DNA from: a virus
IMG/VR virus record: IMGVR_UViG_3300020202_000066
Span: 1-64,000 of that record
Direction: 5' to 3' (one strand)
Length of the DNA stretch: 64,000 nucleotides
Notes under the pieces: model-generated
What the model was told of the DNA's origin: nothing
The model's database searches: none
Seen by the model: the letters and a program-made list of their open reading frames with translations, nothing else
In this document: positions 1 to 7,767 of the stretch, piece by piece
Position numbering within the stretch: the first letter of the stretch is position 1
Layout of the letters: each line of letters begins with the position of its first letter
Program-made: the position numbers and the translations under genes

Positions 1-135
1 AACAGCTCGACGAGCTCCTGCCTCGCAGCCAGGGAACGCACCCTTCCGCCACACCATCGAGTGGCCACAGGTCAGCGACGCGACCTTGAACGCGCCCGGC
101 GGCAGCTCCTGAACGTGCACCTTAACTCCCGTCAT
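1..135 (-). CDS. small protein, C-terminus cut by window edge
   Basis: Reads leftward from ATG at 135, with GGAGG at 140-144 placed four bases upstream. The visible 45 residues contain LTCGH and a later PGC, which could be part of a zinc site, but no family is recognised. The last 26 bases (1-26) are an exact inverted copy of 701-726, so the final eight or so residues may be an assembly artefact. Confidence 0.5.
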   Translation of the reverse strand, partial: MTGVKVHVQELPPGAFKVASLTCGHSMVWRKGAFPGCEAGARRAV

Positions 136-450
136 CATTCCTCCGTGTGCTGCGCCATCAGCTCTGGCGCGCGTTGATTTGCCCGGGAACCGGTGCAGGC
201 ATGCCGTGTTCCGGTCCCGGGACTTTCATCATCCAGCCGATCCGGTCTAGGCCGGCGCCGCTGGCACGCCCTGGTTCGGGCATCGGGAATCAATTGGGGC
301 CATCGGGGTCGGCCCTTACCTCGGGTCCCGGGCGCAGCTTTTTGGGCCTCGGCTGCTCATGCACGCTCACCTCCTCGGTTGGGGCAAGGAGAGTTCCCCA
401 CCGGAACCCTAGCGGCTCGCGGCCCAGGACCGAGCGGCTAGATTCGGGAC
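136..450. other. intergenic region between divergent genes
   Basis: About 315 bases between a leftward gene and a rightward gene. Open frames here lack ribosome binding sites and overlap each other, so none is called. A TAGATT hexamer at 440-445 lies just before the rightward ATG and could be a -10 box. Confidence 0.5.
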
Positions 451-612
451 ATGGCCTCCCGCGCACTTGAGCACATCCACGTGACCCCGGTTGGTGACGT
501 GGTCGAGCACGATGAGTCGCCGCTGTGCCCATGTGTACCTGTCGAGGAACCGAGGATCATCGGCGACGCCCATCTCTGGGTTCACAAGCTGTTCCGCGAG
601 AATCTGAACTGA
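451..612 (+). CDS. small acidic Cys-containing protein (53 aa)
   Basis: ATG at 451 to TGA at 610. It contains a CPC motif in its middle and ends in HKLFRENLN. No family is recognised. There is no Shine-Dalgarno sequence before the ATG, and TAGATT lies only about six bases upstream, so a leaderless or near-leaderless transcript is possible. It points toward the converging gene that ends at 635. Confidence 0.55.
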   Translation: MASRALEHIHVTPVGDVVEHDESPLCPCVPVEEPRIIGDAHLWVHKLFRENLN

Positions 613-634
613 GCGCTTTCAGCCGGGGGAGTGC

Positions 635-1726
635 TCAGCTCTTCCCGTCGCTGCTCACCGGCGCATCCGGATCCACGCCGCCGGCGACGTCCTCCATCAC
701 GCGAGGCAGGAGCTCGTCGAGCTGTTCCGCCTTGAGGAAGTCCAGGCCAGTGAGCTGACCGCTACCGGTGAAGTGCTCCCCGCGGATGATCATGTAGGAG
801 AGGTCTCCCTTCCGCGCGAAGAAGAAGCTCTTACCTAGCCCGGCGAGGTTGGCCTGGACCTTGACGTTGGTGTCGATCTGGATCGATACCTTGATCGGCC
901 GGTCGTGGTTTTCCTCCGCCGCCTTGCAGCTCAGCGCGGTGACGTACGCAGCCTCAGTCGCCGGGAGTAGATCGTTCAGCGGGATGAAGCGCTCCTCGCC
1001 GAACAGCTCCCGCTTCGGCGGCGGCAGGCTTACGAGGTAATCGTCGTAGCGGTCGCTGAACCGGCTGGTGAGGGCATGGTGCAGCTCGCGCTGAAGTAGC
1101 TGCTTCGGGCCGGTCGGCGGGCGGATGTTGAGCATCTCGGCGAAATGGCTGGTCGCCGGCTGCCCGACCTTCACCCGTTCCGAGTCCTGCTGGAACCCGT
1201 CGAAGTACGGATAGGCGATGAACTTCCGCGGCTTGTTGACGATGACCTGCTGCGCGGCCGCGATGATCTCTGCGTCGGACAGCTGCCGGGCGTCTTCGAA
1301 ATCGCACTTGAACAGGAAGTAGAACGGCAGGCTCTTGCACCGGCCCGAGTCCACCGTCGCGCCCACGTGAATGAGCAATCCGGCGCGCGCGGCGGGAACC
1401 TGCGCGTACCGCTCGGACAGCAGAAGCGCCCGCGGCTCGAACTCCTCGAGGCTCACGACTGAGACCATCGATCCCAGGAGATCGCGGTCCTCATCCCCGG
1501 CCTCTGAGTTCTTGAAGTTCCAGGCCTTGCACGACGAGGTGTCGTTGATGCTCGCTTTCCGCAGCCAGGCCGAGGAGAGGAGGGAGTCGAGAAGCTCTTG
1601 GAGGAGCTCCTCTCCGACCTCGAAGTGGCGCCGGCTGCGGACGTGATCGATGATCCTGCCGGCCTTCGCGTCACCGGTGCAGCGGTGGATGACCAGGTAC
1701 AACAGTCGCCAATCGAAATCCTTCAT
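635..1726 (-). CDS. DUF3900-like protein
   Basis: 363 residues starting at ATG 1726 behind GAGAGGATCGCG. The middle (FLFKCDFED near residue 138, then IAYPYF) and the C-terminal third (NLAGLGKSFFFARKG, then IRGEHFTG and GLDFLK) resemble DUF3900 proteins, a bacterial family of about 360 residues with no known function; length fits. The assignment is from memory of the family pattern. It follows the dUTPase fusion gene by 19 bases in the same leftward operon. A nucleoid-associated (NdpA-like) alternative was considered but fits less well. Confidence 0.6.
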   Translation of the reverse strand: MKDFDWRLLYLVIHRCTGDAKAGRIIDHVRSRRHFEVGEELLQELLDSLLSSAWLRKASINDTSSCKAWNFKNSEAGDEDRDLLGSMVSVVSLEEFEPRALLLSERYAQVPAARAGLLIHVGATVDSGRCKSLPFYFLFKCDFEDARQLSDAEIIAAAQQVIVNKPRKFIAYPYFDGFQQDSERVKVGQPATSHFAEMLNIRPPTGPKQLLQRELHHALTSRFSDRYDDYLVSLPPPKRELFGEERFIPLNDLLPATEAAYVTALSCKAAEENHDRPIKVSIQIDTNVKVQANLAGLGKSFFFARKGDLSYMIIRGEHFTGSGQLTGLDFLKAEQLDELLPRVMEDVAGGVDPDAPVSSDGKS

Positions 1727-1745
1727 CGCGATCCTCTCCCTCCCG

Positions 1746-2843
1746 TCAGCGAACGCCCGTGGATCCGAAGCCAGCTGTTCCCCGGGCGGAGGGCGTCAGC
1801 TCGTCAGACTCGATGATCTCGACCTGAGGCACCCGGTGCAGGGTGCCCTGGCAGATGCGGCTCCCCGGCTGCATTTCCGCTGCGTCCCACGCGGAGGGAT
1901 AGGGTGCTGTCATCACGACCCGGAGCGGGCCGCGATACCCCGCGTCGATCACTCCACCGATGACAGCCAGTCCATGCTTCGCGTGGCCCGAGCGCTCGCG
2001 GAGCTGGAGATACCAGCCGGGCGGGATCTCGATGGCAACCCCGAGCTCGAACACTCGGGTGAACGGCTTCAGCTTGTCGTCGGGAGTTGGGAGCCAGAAG
2101 AAGTCCAGGCCGGCGTCATCGTCGTGCGCGCGTACGGGTAGCCTCGCGTCCGGGTGGAGGCGCTTCACCCGAAGAGGGATAGACTCGGCGGTCGGCTTGA
2201 CCTTCACGGCTGGACCGCGAGTCAGCTGGATCGACTCCACCCCGATGGGCTCGTAGTACGGGAGGAGGTCGCTGCCGCCAAATCGAATGAGGTGGCTGTG
2301 CAGAGCCAGCCTCTCGGTGTACGTCATCCACTCGTCGGTGAGAACAATGCCGATGTAGATGGTGTAGTTGAGCAGATCGACAGCTGTGTCCAGCAGCTTC
2401 TCGTCGGCCACCCGGAGCTCGGCGCCAGCGAGGAGCGCATTCGAGATCCGGGAAAGCTTGTCCCCGATTCGAACGAAGAGCCCAAGTGTCGAGCCCTTCG
2501 CGATGTTCGCCGCGCCGTAGTCGTGATTCTTGTTCGTTGAGAGTGAGCGAGCGCGAGCGCATGTCTCTTCGAACAGGGTTCCGAGGTGATCCTGTTTTGT
2601 CAGCTGGCAGCAGAGGCGGAGAACGGCGAAACTCTCCGCGATCAAGTCAATCGATCGGTTCAGATTGACGGGAGTGCCCGCCTGCTTGAGAGTTCCCGCC
2701 TCCACGGATTGGAGCAGGAACCGAAGGTAGGTGACCTCGAGTCTTCCAACGAGGGCGGGGTCGGGCTGGCAGACGTCGAGGTTCATCTCGCGATGACGAT
2801 CGAGGCCCTTCTCGAAGAGGCTCTCGTAGAGCTGGATGTTCAA
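1746..2843 (-). CDS. DUF1599 (Nmad1)-dUTPase fusion
   Basis: 365 residues from a TTG start at 2843 with AGGAGGG upstream. Residues 85-165 carry the KNHDYG (105-110) and DLLNY (146-150) signatures of nucleotide modification associated domain 1 (DUF1599). Residues 210-365 are a trimeric dUTPase with all five motifs: DDDAGLDFF (231-239), RSGHAKHGL (274-282), GGVIDAGYRG (286-295), PGSRICQ (326-332) and RGTAGFGSTG (354-363). dUTPase hydrolyses dUTP to dUMP and pyrophosphate, keeping uracil out of DNA and supplying substrate for thymidylate synthesis; a ThyX gene is at 39.9 kb. The N-terminal domain suggests a link to modified or salvaged nucleotides. It follows the sliding clamp gene by nine bases. 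Confidence 0.9.
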   Translation of the reverse strand: MNIQLYESLFEKGLDRHREMNLDVCQPDPALVGRLEVTYLRFLLQSVEAGTLKQAGTPVNLNRSIDLIAESFAVLRLCCQLTKQDHLGTLFEETCARARSLSTNKNHDYGAANIAKGSTLGLFVRIGDKLSRISNALLAGAELRVADEKLLDTAVDLLNYTIYIGIVLTDEWMTYTERLALHSHLIRFGGSDLLPYYEPIGVESIQLTRGPAVKVKPTAESIPLRVKRLHPDARLPVRAHDDDAGLDFFWLPTPDDKLKPFTRVFELGVAIEIPPGWYLQLRERSGHAKHGLAVIGGVIDAGYRGPLRVVMTAPYPSAWDAAEMQPGSRICQGTLHRVPQVEIIESDELTPSARGTAGFGSTGVR

Positions 2844-2852
2844 GAAACCCTC

Positions 2853-3953
2853 CTACACGTGGGTGAGGGGCATCAGGATGGTGACGAATCCGCTATCGCC
2901 GGAGGGGCGCATCGTGCTGGGGTAGGTCTCCTTCGTGAATCCCCACGTGAAGTTGGGAGTGCCGCACGTTGCGAGGAAGTCGAGGACATACTTCGCGTTG
3001 AAGGCTAGCAGCCGGCCCGGTCCATCGAGGACGCACTCGACCTCGCGACGGGCCTCGCCGAATTCTGGTGACATCGAGCTGACGACTATCCGATCATCTC
3101 GGAAGTCGAAGAACACCTTGTTCTTCGTGTCCTTCGCGAGAGGGAGCACGCCCTTCAGGTTGTCGATCAGCTCCTGCGTCCGAATGCTCGCCGAGGTGGC
3201 CTGCGTCTTCGGGAGGATCGTGCGGAAGTTCGGGAACGTCTTGTCAGACAGACGAGCACGGATCTCCGTGGGGCCCAGGGTGAACCCCACGTGCTCCTCC
3301 GAGAGACTCACTCCGACGGTCGCCTGGCCCCTCAGCATGGGCAGCAGCTCGGCCAGAGAATGAGACGGCACGAGCGCCGTGAAGTCCGGGATCTCCACGC
3401 CCTCGACCTTGCGCGCCCACATCGCGAGTCGGACGCTGTCGGTGGCGACGATGCTCAACTCGCCGGCCACGCAGTCCAGGTGCACCTCCGCGTAGGTGGT
3501 CGACTCGCCACCGGCCACCGGCAGCACCTGGCGGAGGGCTTCGGTCAGCAGAGCTGTTGGAACATCGAACCGCTTCAGCGGATCGGTCACCGAGGTGACC
3601 ACCGATCCGAACACCTCGTAGCCGGACACGTCGTATCGCGCATCCGCGCTCGTCACGACAGCGCGCAGTCCCTGGGTGGAAACTTCCACCCTGTCCTGCC
3701 GCGACGTCAGGACGCCACGCAGGATGTCCATCCCCAGGCGGCCGACGATCGCGACGGAGCCGTTCTCGCCCTCATCCACGGGCATCGAAGTGGAGGCCGA
3801 GAGCTGGTGGTTCTCCGTCGCGAGCCGGAGAGTCCCGTCCCTCACCTCCATCTGCACGTTAAGATCGCTGTGCGTGACAGCGCTCGCCGGACAAACCTTA
3901 GCGACCGTCTCGAACGCACCCACCAGGGTTTCCTTGTGGCAGGCGAACCTCAT
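2853..3953 (-). CDS. dnaN: DNA polymerase III beta subunit-like sliding clamp
   Basis: 366 residues, the normal length for a bacterial beta clamp, which forms a ring that tethers DNA polymerase to DNA. Recognisable features are the N-terminal sequence MRFACHKETLVGAFETVAK, the three-domain spacing, ATDSVRLA in the middle, and a C-terminal stretch ending FVTILMPLTHV close to the classical MPMRL end. ATG at 3953 is preceded by GGGAGCGAGG and overlaps the upstream stop (ATGA), so the upstream start 48 bases earlier is not favoured. No polymerase gene is seen here, so the clamp may serve a host or off-window phage polymerase. Confidence 0.93.
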   Translation of the reverse strand: MRFACHKETLVGAFETVAKVCPASAVTHSDLNVQMEVRDGTLRLATENHQLSASTSMPVDEGENGSVAIVGRLGMDILRGVLTSRQDRVEVSTQGLRAVVTSADARYDVSGYEVFGSVVTSVTDPLKRFDVPTALLTEALRQVLPVAGGESTTYAEVHLDCVAGELSIVATDSVRLAMWARKVEGVEIPDFTALVPSHSLAELLPMLRGQATVGVSLSEEHVGFTLGPTEIRARLSDKTFPNFRTILPKTQATSASIRTQELIDNLKGVLPLAKDTKNKVFFDFRDDRIVVSSMSPEFGEARREVECVLDGPGRLLAFNAKYVLDFLATCGTPNFTWGFTKETYPSTMRPSGDSGFVTILMPLTHV

Positions 3954-4258
3954 TCCTCGCTCCCTTCGCAGGACGGAATCACGCCCTGCCACACTCCGCA
4001 CGATGACGGTTCCACGCCGAAGTCAGGTGGCTCCCACTCGGCGTTGGCGACGGCCGATGCCGTGGCGGCGGCGGCGCTCTCGACCGCGGCGCCACTATCG
4101 CCTGCTGGCGCGGTCGGCCCCTTCGAGATCAGGCGATCCCGCAGGCTCGCCTGAAGTCGCTCGACACACCCGGGCCGGATGAACCCGGCGCGCACCCATT
4201 CCTTGACCCACTGCCAAGCCAGCTTGTCTGCGGCTTGGAGCATCGGATCACCTTCCAT
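3950..4258 (-). CDS. small hypothetical protein, coupled to clamp gene
   Basis: 102 residues if started at ATG 4258 (GAGAGGTG upstream). A second ATG five codons later also has a good site (GGAAGGTG), so the exact start is open. The N-terminal half (KLAWQWVKEW) looks helical and the middle is Ala/Thr-rich. No family recognised. Its stop overlaps the clamp start (ATGA), indicating translational coupling. Confidence 0.75.
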   Translation of the reverse strand: MEGDPMLQAADKLAWQWVKEWVRAGFIRPGCVERLQASLRDRLISKGPTAPAGDSGAAVESAAAATASAVANAEWEPPDFGVEPSSCGVWQGVIPSCEGSEE

Positions 4259-4310
4259 CTCGATCACCTCTCTCCCCCCGGCTCTGAGGCTCGCACGTCG
4301 CCCGAGAGGC

Positions 4311-4517
4311 TCAGTGTGAGCGCTCGTTGACTGACTTGATCCAGGCGCTGTGTGTCTTGACCACCTGCTCCACCACAAGCAGCCGCGCCTCGCTGTTTGC
4401 CTGAGCGCTTCCGATCAGCACGATCTCCACGGTGAGCGCGCTCAGCATCACGCCCAGCGATGCCCCCATTCCGAGCAGCAGCGCGGCCTTGAACATCCGA
4501 GTCAGCGTGTCGCACAT
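4311..4517 (-). CDS. small membrane protein (68 aa)
   Basis: One long hydrophobic stretch (about residues 10-38) followed by a short charged tail (VVKTHSAWIK). AGGAGG lies about 10 bases before ATG 4517. It overlaps the next upstream gene by 16 bases. Function unknown. Confidence 0.75.
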   Translation of the reverse strand: MCDTLTRMFKAALLLGMGASLGVMLSALTVEIVLIGSAQANSEARLLVVEQVVKTHSAWIKSVNERSH

Positions 4518-4795
4518 CTACCGGATTCCTCCTTTGCTCCCGAGGTGCGCAGGTTCGCGATCAAGAAGATCGCGATACCCATCGCGACTCTCTCGAGCCC
4601 GCCGATCAGGACCACGCACGCTCCTTCGAGAACGATGGCCAGCCAGCTCAACACCGCGAACATCAGAGCCGCGTCGACGAAGGAGTTGCGAGCCCAGACC
4701 AACCCGGCGATCGTGAGCTGGATGATCAAGGCTGATCGCGCCGTGGGGGACCGCAGGGTGATGATCGTCTCGCCGTCGCTATCGGTGTCCGCCAT
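4502..4795 (-). CDS. small multi-pass membrane protein (97 aa)
   Basis: Starts at ATG 4795 with GGGAGACC upstream. Acidic N-terminus MADTDSDGE, then two to three hydrophobic segments. The ATG overlaps the stop of the Cys-rich gene before it (TGATG-type junction). No family recognised. Confidence 0.75.
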   Translation of the reverse strand: MADTDSDGETIITLRSPTARSALIIQLTIAGLVWARNSFVDAALMFAVLSWLAIVLEGACVVLIGGLERVAMGIAIFLIANLRTSGAKEESGRCATR

Positions 4796-5106
4796 CAGAG
4801 GTCTCCCTGCTGCTCGAGCAGGCGCTCGACCTTGCCGGTGCACCCAGCGAGCGACGAGCAAGCAGGTCGGCTGCAACGGCTGGGGTGAGGTCCTCTGCAG
4901 GAGTTCCACCCGCCAGGGTGGTGGTAGAGGAAGCAGCTCCTGCAAAGGTAGATCACGCTCCTACAGTGCTGGTCATGAGCTCGGAGCGGTGGAACGCTCA
5001 CGCAGGCCGTCGCGGGACCGGTGGGCCTGAAGCGATCACACGGCTGGCATCGCTCGGGGCAGCCATCCAGGGAATCGAAGTCGCGCCCGGAACTCTGTTC
5101 GCTCAA
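4795..5106 (-). CDS. Cys-rich small protein (103 aa), TTG start
   Basis: TTG at 5106 is preceded by AGGAGG with seven-base spacing, which decides the start. Cysteines include CPERCQPC near residue 16, CRSC in the middle and several later, so it may bind zinc. It is the first gene of the leftward clamp/dUTPase operon and begins just beside the palindrome-rich control region at 5144-5290. Confidence 0.7.
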   Translation of the reverse strand: MSEQSSGRDFDSLDGCPERCQPCDRFRPTGPATACVSVPPLRAHDQHCRSVIYLCRSCFLYHHPGGWNSCRGPHPSRCSRPACSSLAGCTGKVERLLEQQGDL

Positions 5107-5143
5107 GTCAGTCCTCCTGACCTGGTAGGGCCAACCTTGAGTT

Positions 5144-5167
5144 TCCGGAATCGCAGAGGATTCCGGA
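5144..5167. repeat. perfect inverted repeat (9-bp arms)
   Basis: TCCGGAATC and GATTCCGGA separated by six bases. It lies in the 250-bp gap between the leftward clamp operon and the rightward secreted-protein gene. There is no T-tract, so an operator or RNA hairpin is more likely than a terminator. Confidence 0.7.
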
Positions 5168-5194
5168 GAACCGGCGGAGGGCGGTGTGACGTGT

Positions 5195-5210
5195 GGCCCT
5201 GATCAGGGCC
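5195..5210. repeat. 16-bp perfect palindrome
   Basis: GGCCCTGATCAGGGCC is its own reverse complement. Such a dyad between divergent genes suggests binding of a dimeric regulator; the regulator is not identified. Confidence 0.7.
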
Positions 5211-5220
5211 AGGTGGCCTT

Positions 5221-5286
5221 GTACAGGTCCGAGTGGACCTGTACAGGTCCACCTGGATCTGGTTGGATCCACCTGCGGCAGGTGAA
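5221..5286. promoter_or_regulatory. iteron/operator cluster of CAGGT half-sites
   Basis: At least six CAGGT/ACCTG half-sites in about 65 bases, including the perfect 16-bp palindrome GGACCT-GTAC-AGGTCC at 5235-5250 and CACCTG-N3-CAGGTG at 5270-5284. The 19 bases 5224-5242 are identical to 18448-18466 inside the replication initiator gene. This may be a second binding site for the initiator or an operator controlling the divergent genes. Confidence 0.65.
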
Positions 5287-5362
5287 AGGTCCGGCCGCTG
5301 CATGGCATGCTGGCTCGAGGTAGCCCGCCCGCGGGCGCTGCAGCCTCGAGAGAGGCGAGGGG

Positions 5363-6004
5363 ATGGCTGGGATGCGCATGCGTCAGCTTGCTCTGGGGCT
5401 TGTGACCATGTTGGTGGCGTCGCTGACGGCGCAGTCCGCGCTCGCCAGAGGCAGAGGAGGGGGTACGGGCGCAGGCCACTTCACGTACGTCAGCGGCTAC
5501 ACCAGGAGTGACGGCACATCGGTCAGCGGCTACTCCCGATGGAGTGGCGGCGGACGGTCGGCGTCGTACTCCTCGGGGAGCTACGGCTACGGCAGCTCGG
5601 GATACTACGGCGACAGCGGAGGAAACTCGATCCAGGGCTCGATCTCCCGTGGCAACTGCTGGCGCTGCAGTGGTGCGGTGACTCACCCTGGCGGAATTCT
5701 CTGCGACGCGTGCGTGATTGCGGCCAACAACGAGGCTCGCAAAGTCGTCTGGGCGCGAGAGGACGAGGAAGAGCGGAGCCGCAACTCGCGCGGCGCAGTT
5801 GGTGTCTCGTCCCAAGATGCGGGTGTTCCAGTCACCGCCACGTCCGGATCGGCTGCGCCGACTGAGCCCACCCCCGCTGTGGGGGGAACCGACACGGGCT
5901 CTAGTTCGGATAGCGGCGGTGGCCCCAGCTATAGGCCGCAGAAGAAGCGCTGGGATCCAAGCGAGCACCCGCGGGATGCGCGCGGAAGGTTCAAGAAAAA
6001 ATAG
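5363..6004 (+). CDS. secreted Gly/Ser/Tyr-rich protein
   Basis: 213 residues with a signal peptide at residues 1-29 (hydrophobic LALGLVTMLVASL, cleavage likely after QSALA). A low-complexity GGG/SGYS/SYGYGSSGYYG region follows, then CWRCSGAV...CDAC resembling a zinc ribbon near residues 98-117, and a basic tail RDARGRFKKK. GGCGAGGGG precedes ATG 5363. Probably exported from the cell; it could act in superinfection exclusion or on the cell surface, but no function is supported by homology. Confidence 0.75.
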   Translation: MAGMRMRQLALGLVTMLVASLTAQSALARGRGGGTGAGHFTYVSGYTRSDGTSVSGYSRWSGGGRSASYSSGSYGYGSSGYYGDSGGNSIQGSISRGNCWRCSGAVTHPGGILCDACVIAANNEARKVVWAREDEEERSRNSRGAVGVSSQDAGVPVTATSGSAAPTEPTPAVGGTDTGSSSDSGGGPSYRPQKKRWDPSEHPRDARGRFKKK

Positions 6005-6181
6005 TTTGATGATCAGAGCTGCCGGGCGCGCCATGACGCATGGCCGAACCGCGCGGCGGTCATGCCATTTCCCGCCCCGGGTGTCACTCTTCTGGCATGG
6101 CGCTGCAGATTGCATGCCATCGATCGCGCCCCGTACCCTCCCCCCATAGCCGGTTGTTGCTGTACCAGGAGGGGGAGCGCG

Positions 6182-6265
6182 ATGAAGTCCGACCAGTTCG
6201 CCCGCAAGCGCCATGACGTTGGCCCGCCGACACGTGGTGCGCCTCCCGTCGAGCCTGCCGCCTGA
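6182..6265 (+). CDS. 27-residue peptide with strong RBS
   Basis: ATG 6182 follows GGAGGGGGAG; the peptide begins MKSDQFARKRHD and ends with Pro/Ala-rich residues. Too short for family recognition, but the ribosome binding site is among the best in this region. Confidence 0.4.
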   Translation: MKSDQFARKRHDVGPPTRGAPPVEPAA

Positions 6266-6760
6266 ACGACAAGCGCCCCGCTCGCTGACACCTGCGCCGT
6301 TCGCCCAGGTGGGCTTCGCCTTGCCGTGAACGCCTGACAGGAGCGCTGCCGCTGCGGCGGCTCCTGCCAGGTCCGCTTCCTGCCGATGGCTCCCATGGGG
6401 GCCAGCCATCCCGGACCGGCCCCGTTCGGTCTGGCGGTCGGTCGTTCTCGACGGCGGTCGCATCGCGTCCTCTCGATCCTCGGTCAACCCACCGGCCGGA
6501 GGGATTCTCCTGGGGTTCTCTCGTTCGGAACGCACCAGCCGATGGTGAGATCCGGAGAACAGCCCCCCTACCCCCCAGCCGGTAGAGACCGGCCCGGTGG
6601 CTCGAGTGACTGCTCCGGATCGCCCATCCGCGCACGACATCAGCCGCGTGGAGCCGACCCGTCGGCTGGGACTTCGATCAGCGCCCAGCTGCGTACCCCC
6701 AGGCCCTTCGATGAGGGCCATCGTTTGGATCCTAGCCGTCCACCTGCGGCGAGTCAAGGG
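6266..6760. other. non-coding control region with hairpins
   Basis: No convincing gene. Holds a stem-loop at 6339-6367 (CAGGAGC/GCTCCTG outer stem with a GCCGC/GCGGC inner stem), another at 6384-6409 (GATGGCT/AGCCATC), and segments (6553-6568 and 6647-6664) that recur at 7438-7552 ahead of the repressor gene with nearly the same spacing. Confidence 0.55.
6553..6664. repeat. regulatory block, copy A (partner at 7438-7552)
   Basis: Contains CGGAGAACAGCCCCCC at 6553-6568 and CGTGGAGCCGACCCGTCG at 6647-6664. The same two elements, the second with one base changed, recur 885 and 888 bases downstream, so a control region seems to have been duplicated with the two regulator genes. Confidence 0.6.
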
Positions 6761-6780
6761 GATCGAAAAAAGATTCGATC
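6761..6780. promoter_or_regulatory. A-tract dyad just upstream of -35 (operator or UP element)
   Basis: GATCGAA, six A-rich bases, then TTCGATC: a 7-bp inverted repeat ending three bases before a TTGACG box. The same CGAAAAA...TTCG design precedes three other promoters in this window. Confidence 0.6.
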
Positions 6781-6783
6781 GAC

Positions 6784-6813
6784 TTGACGATTCGCGCCAC
6801 GACCGAATAGACT
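6784..6813 (+). promoter_or_regulatory. sigma-70-type promoter of regulator gene
   Basis: TTGACG (6784-6789), 18-base spacer, TAGACT (6808-6813); the gene starts 14 bases later. The repressor gene promoter at 7795 has the same TTGACG-N18 layout. Confidence 0.6.
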
Positions 6814-6826
6814 CCGGAGGTAGGGC

Positions 6827-7366
6827 TTGAGCACCGGCGAGAAAGTCGATCGCCCGACGAAGCCAGGGAAGACCCGGATGAAGGAAATGTTGGAGGTCAG
6901 AGGCTTGAAGCAGAGCTGGGTAGCTCGGCGCCTCGGGCTGAAGACCAGCACCCTCTCCGGCTACGTCAGCGGTCGTAACCCCCCGCCTCGAGAGGTGCTC
7001 GATGCGATGGCGGAGTTGCTGCAATGCCGGGTGGAGGAACTCGAGAACGGGGTGGCGAAGGGCCGCAAGCACGTCGCTCGGATGACCGAGGTAGACACCG
7101 CGGTTCTCGTCGAGAGAATGGCAGCCAAGGACCTCACGGTTCAGGAGCTGGCGGATCTGTTGGAGGTTTCGAAGCAGACCGTGTACCTCTGGCGCAAGAA
7201 CCAGTCCTCGCCTGAGGGCGTGCACCTTGAGAATCTCTGCAGAGTGCTGGGAGTATCCGCTGCCGAGATCGTTCGGCCGATCAAACTGACTCCAGCACGA
7301 GTCGTCGCCGCGGGCGGCGAGCCTCCTGCCGCGAAGTCCCGCTCGCCCCGAAAGGCGGGCCGCTGA
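6827..7366 (+). CDS. transcriptional regulator with two XRE-type HTH domains
   Basis: 179 residues from a TTG start at 6827 with GGAGG six bases upstream. Residues about 15-72 (KQSWVARRLGLKTSTLSGY) and 92-150 (TVQELADLLEVSKQTVYLW) are two helix-turn-helix domains of the XRE/Cro type. The C-terminus is basic and flexible. It probably binds DNA as a regulator of the lytic/lysogenic decision. It has its own promoter with an A-tract dyad, and the repressor gene follows in the same direction after 482 bases. Confidence 0.82.
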   Translation: MSTGEKVDRPTKPGKTRMKEMLEVRGLKQSWVARRLGLKTSTLSGYVSGRNPPPREVLDAMAELLQCRVEELENGVAKGRKHVARMTEVDTAVLVERMAAKDLTVQELADLLEVSKQTVYLWRKNQSSPEGVHLENLCRVLGVSAAEIVRPIKLTPARVVAAGGEPPAAKSRSPRKAGR

Positions 7367-7437
7367 TGCGCGCATCTTCTCTCTCCCTTCGCTCCAGGGA
7401 TTCCCTCAGGCCGAATCCAGCTGCAGAAGGTGGGGCT

Positions 7438-7552
7438 CGGAGAACAGCCCCCCCTCCCCCCACAGGGAAGACCCCGTGCGCGGTAGGTAGAACGCCGTCC
7501 GCAACCCGCCGTCTGCTCCGCCCGCTCGCTGCAGCGTGGAGCCGGCCCGTCG
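7438..7552. repeat. regulatory block, copy B (partner at 6553-6664)
   Basis: CGGAGAACAGCCCCCC at 7438-7453 and CGTGGAGCCGGCCCGTCG at 7535-7552, 97 bases apart versus 94 in copy A. The rest of 7367-7642 holds no convincing gene. Confidence 0.6.
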
Positions 7553-7642
7553 TCCAGGAGTTCCAGCCCCTGGCTGCATGCCCCGCGGCCGTGAAGCCGC
7601 CGAAAGGAAGACTACAGGGCCCGGGGTGGGTTGTCGATAATC

Positions 7643-7662
7643 ACACTAACTTTTTCGAGTGC
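7643..7662. promoter_or_regulatory. operator-like inverted half of a long-range pair
   Basis: ACACTAACTTTTTCGAGTGC. Its reverse complement closely matches 7768-7787, 105 bases away. Paired AT-rich sites in very GC-rich DNA around a repressor promoter suggest looping or cooperative repressor binding. Confidence 0.55.
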
Positions 7663-7767
7663 CAAGGGGTTCTCGGCGGCGGTCGAGGGAGGCTGTCGGA
7701 TCCCTCATGGCCGCTAGATGTTTTGCCGTTCCTGCTCATGAGCGGCCGAGCGGGGGCCCCGCCCCAA

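Noticed and set aside
635-1726. Nucleoid-associated (NdpA) identity
   Set aside because: Overall pattern and the C-terminal motifs fit DUF3900 better; neither is certain without a profile search.
5108-7375. 755-codon minus-strand open frame across the control region
   Set aside because: It runs antisense to the secreted-protein and regulator genes and across promoters and hairpins. Composition is Arg/Pro/Gly-rich as expected of a shadow frame in GC-rich DNA.
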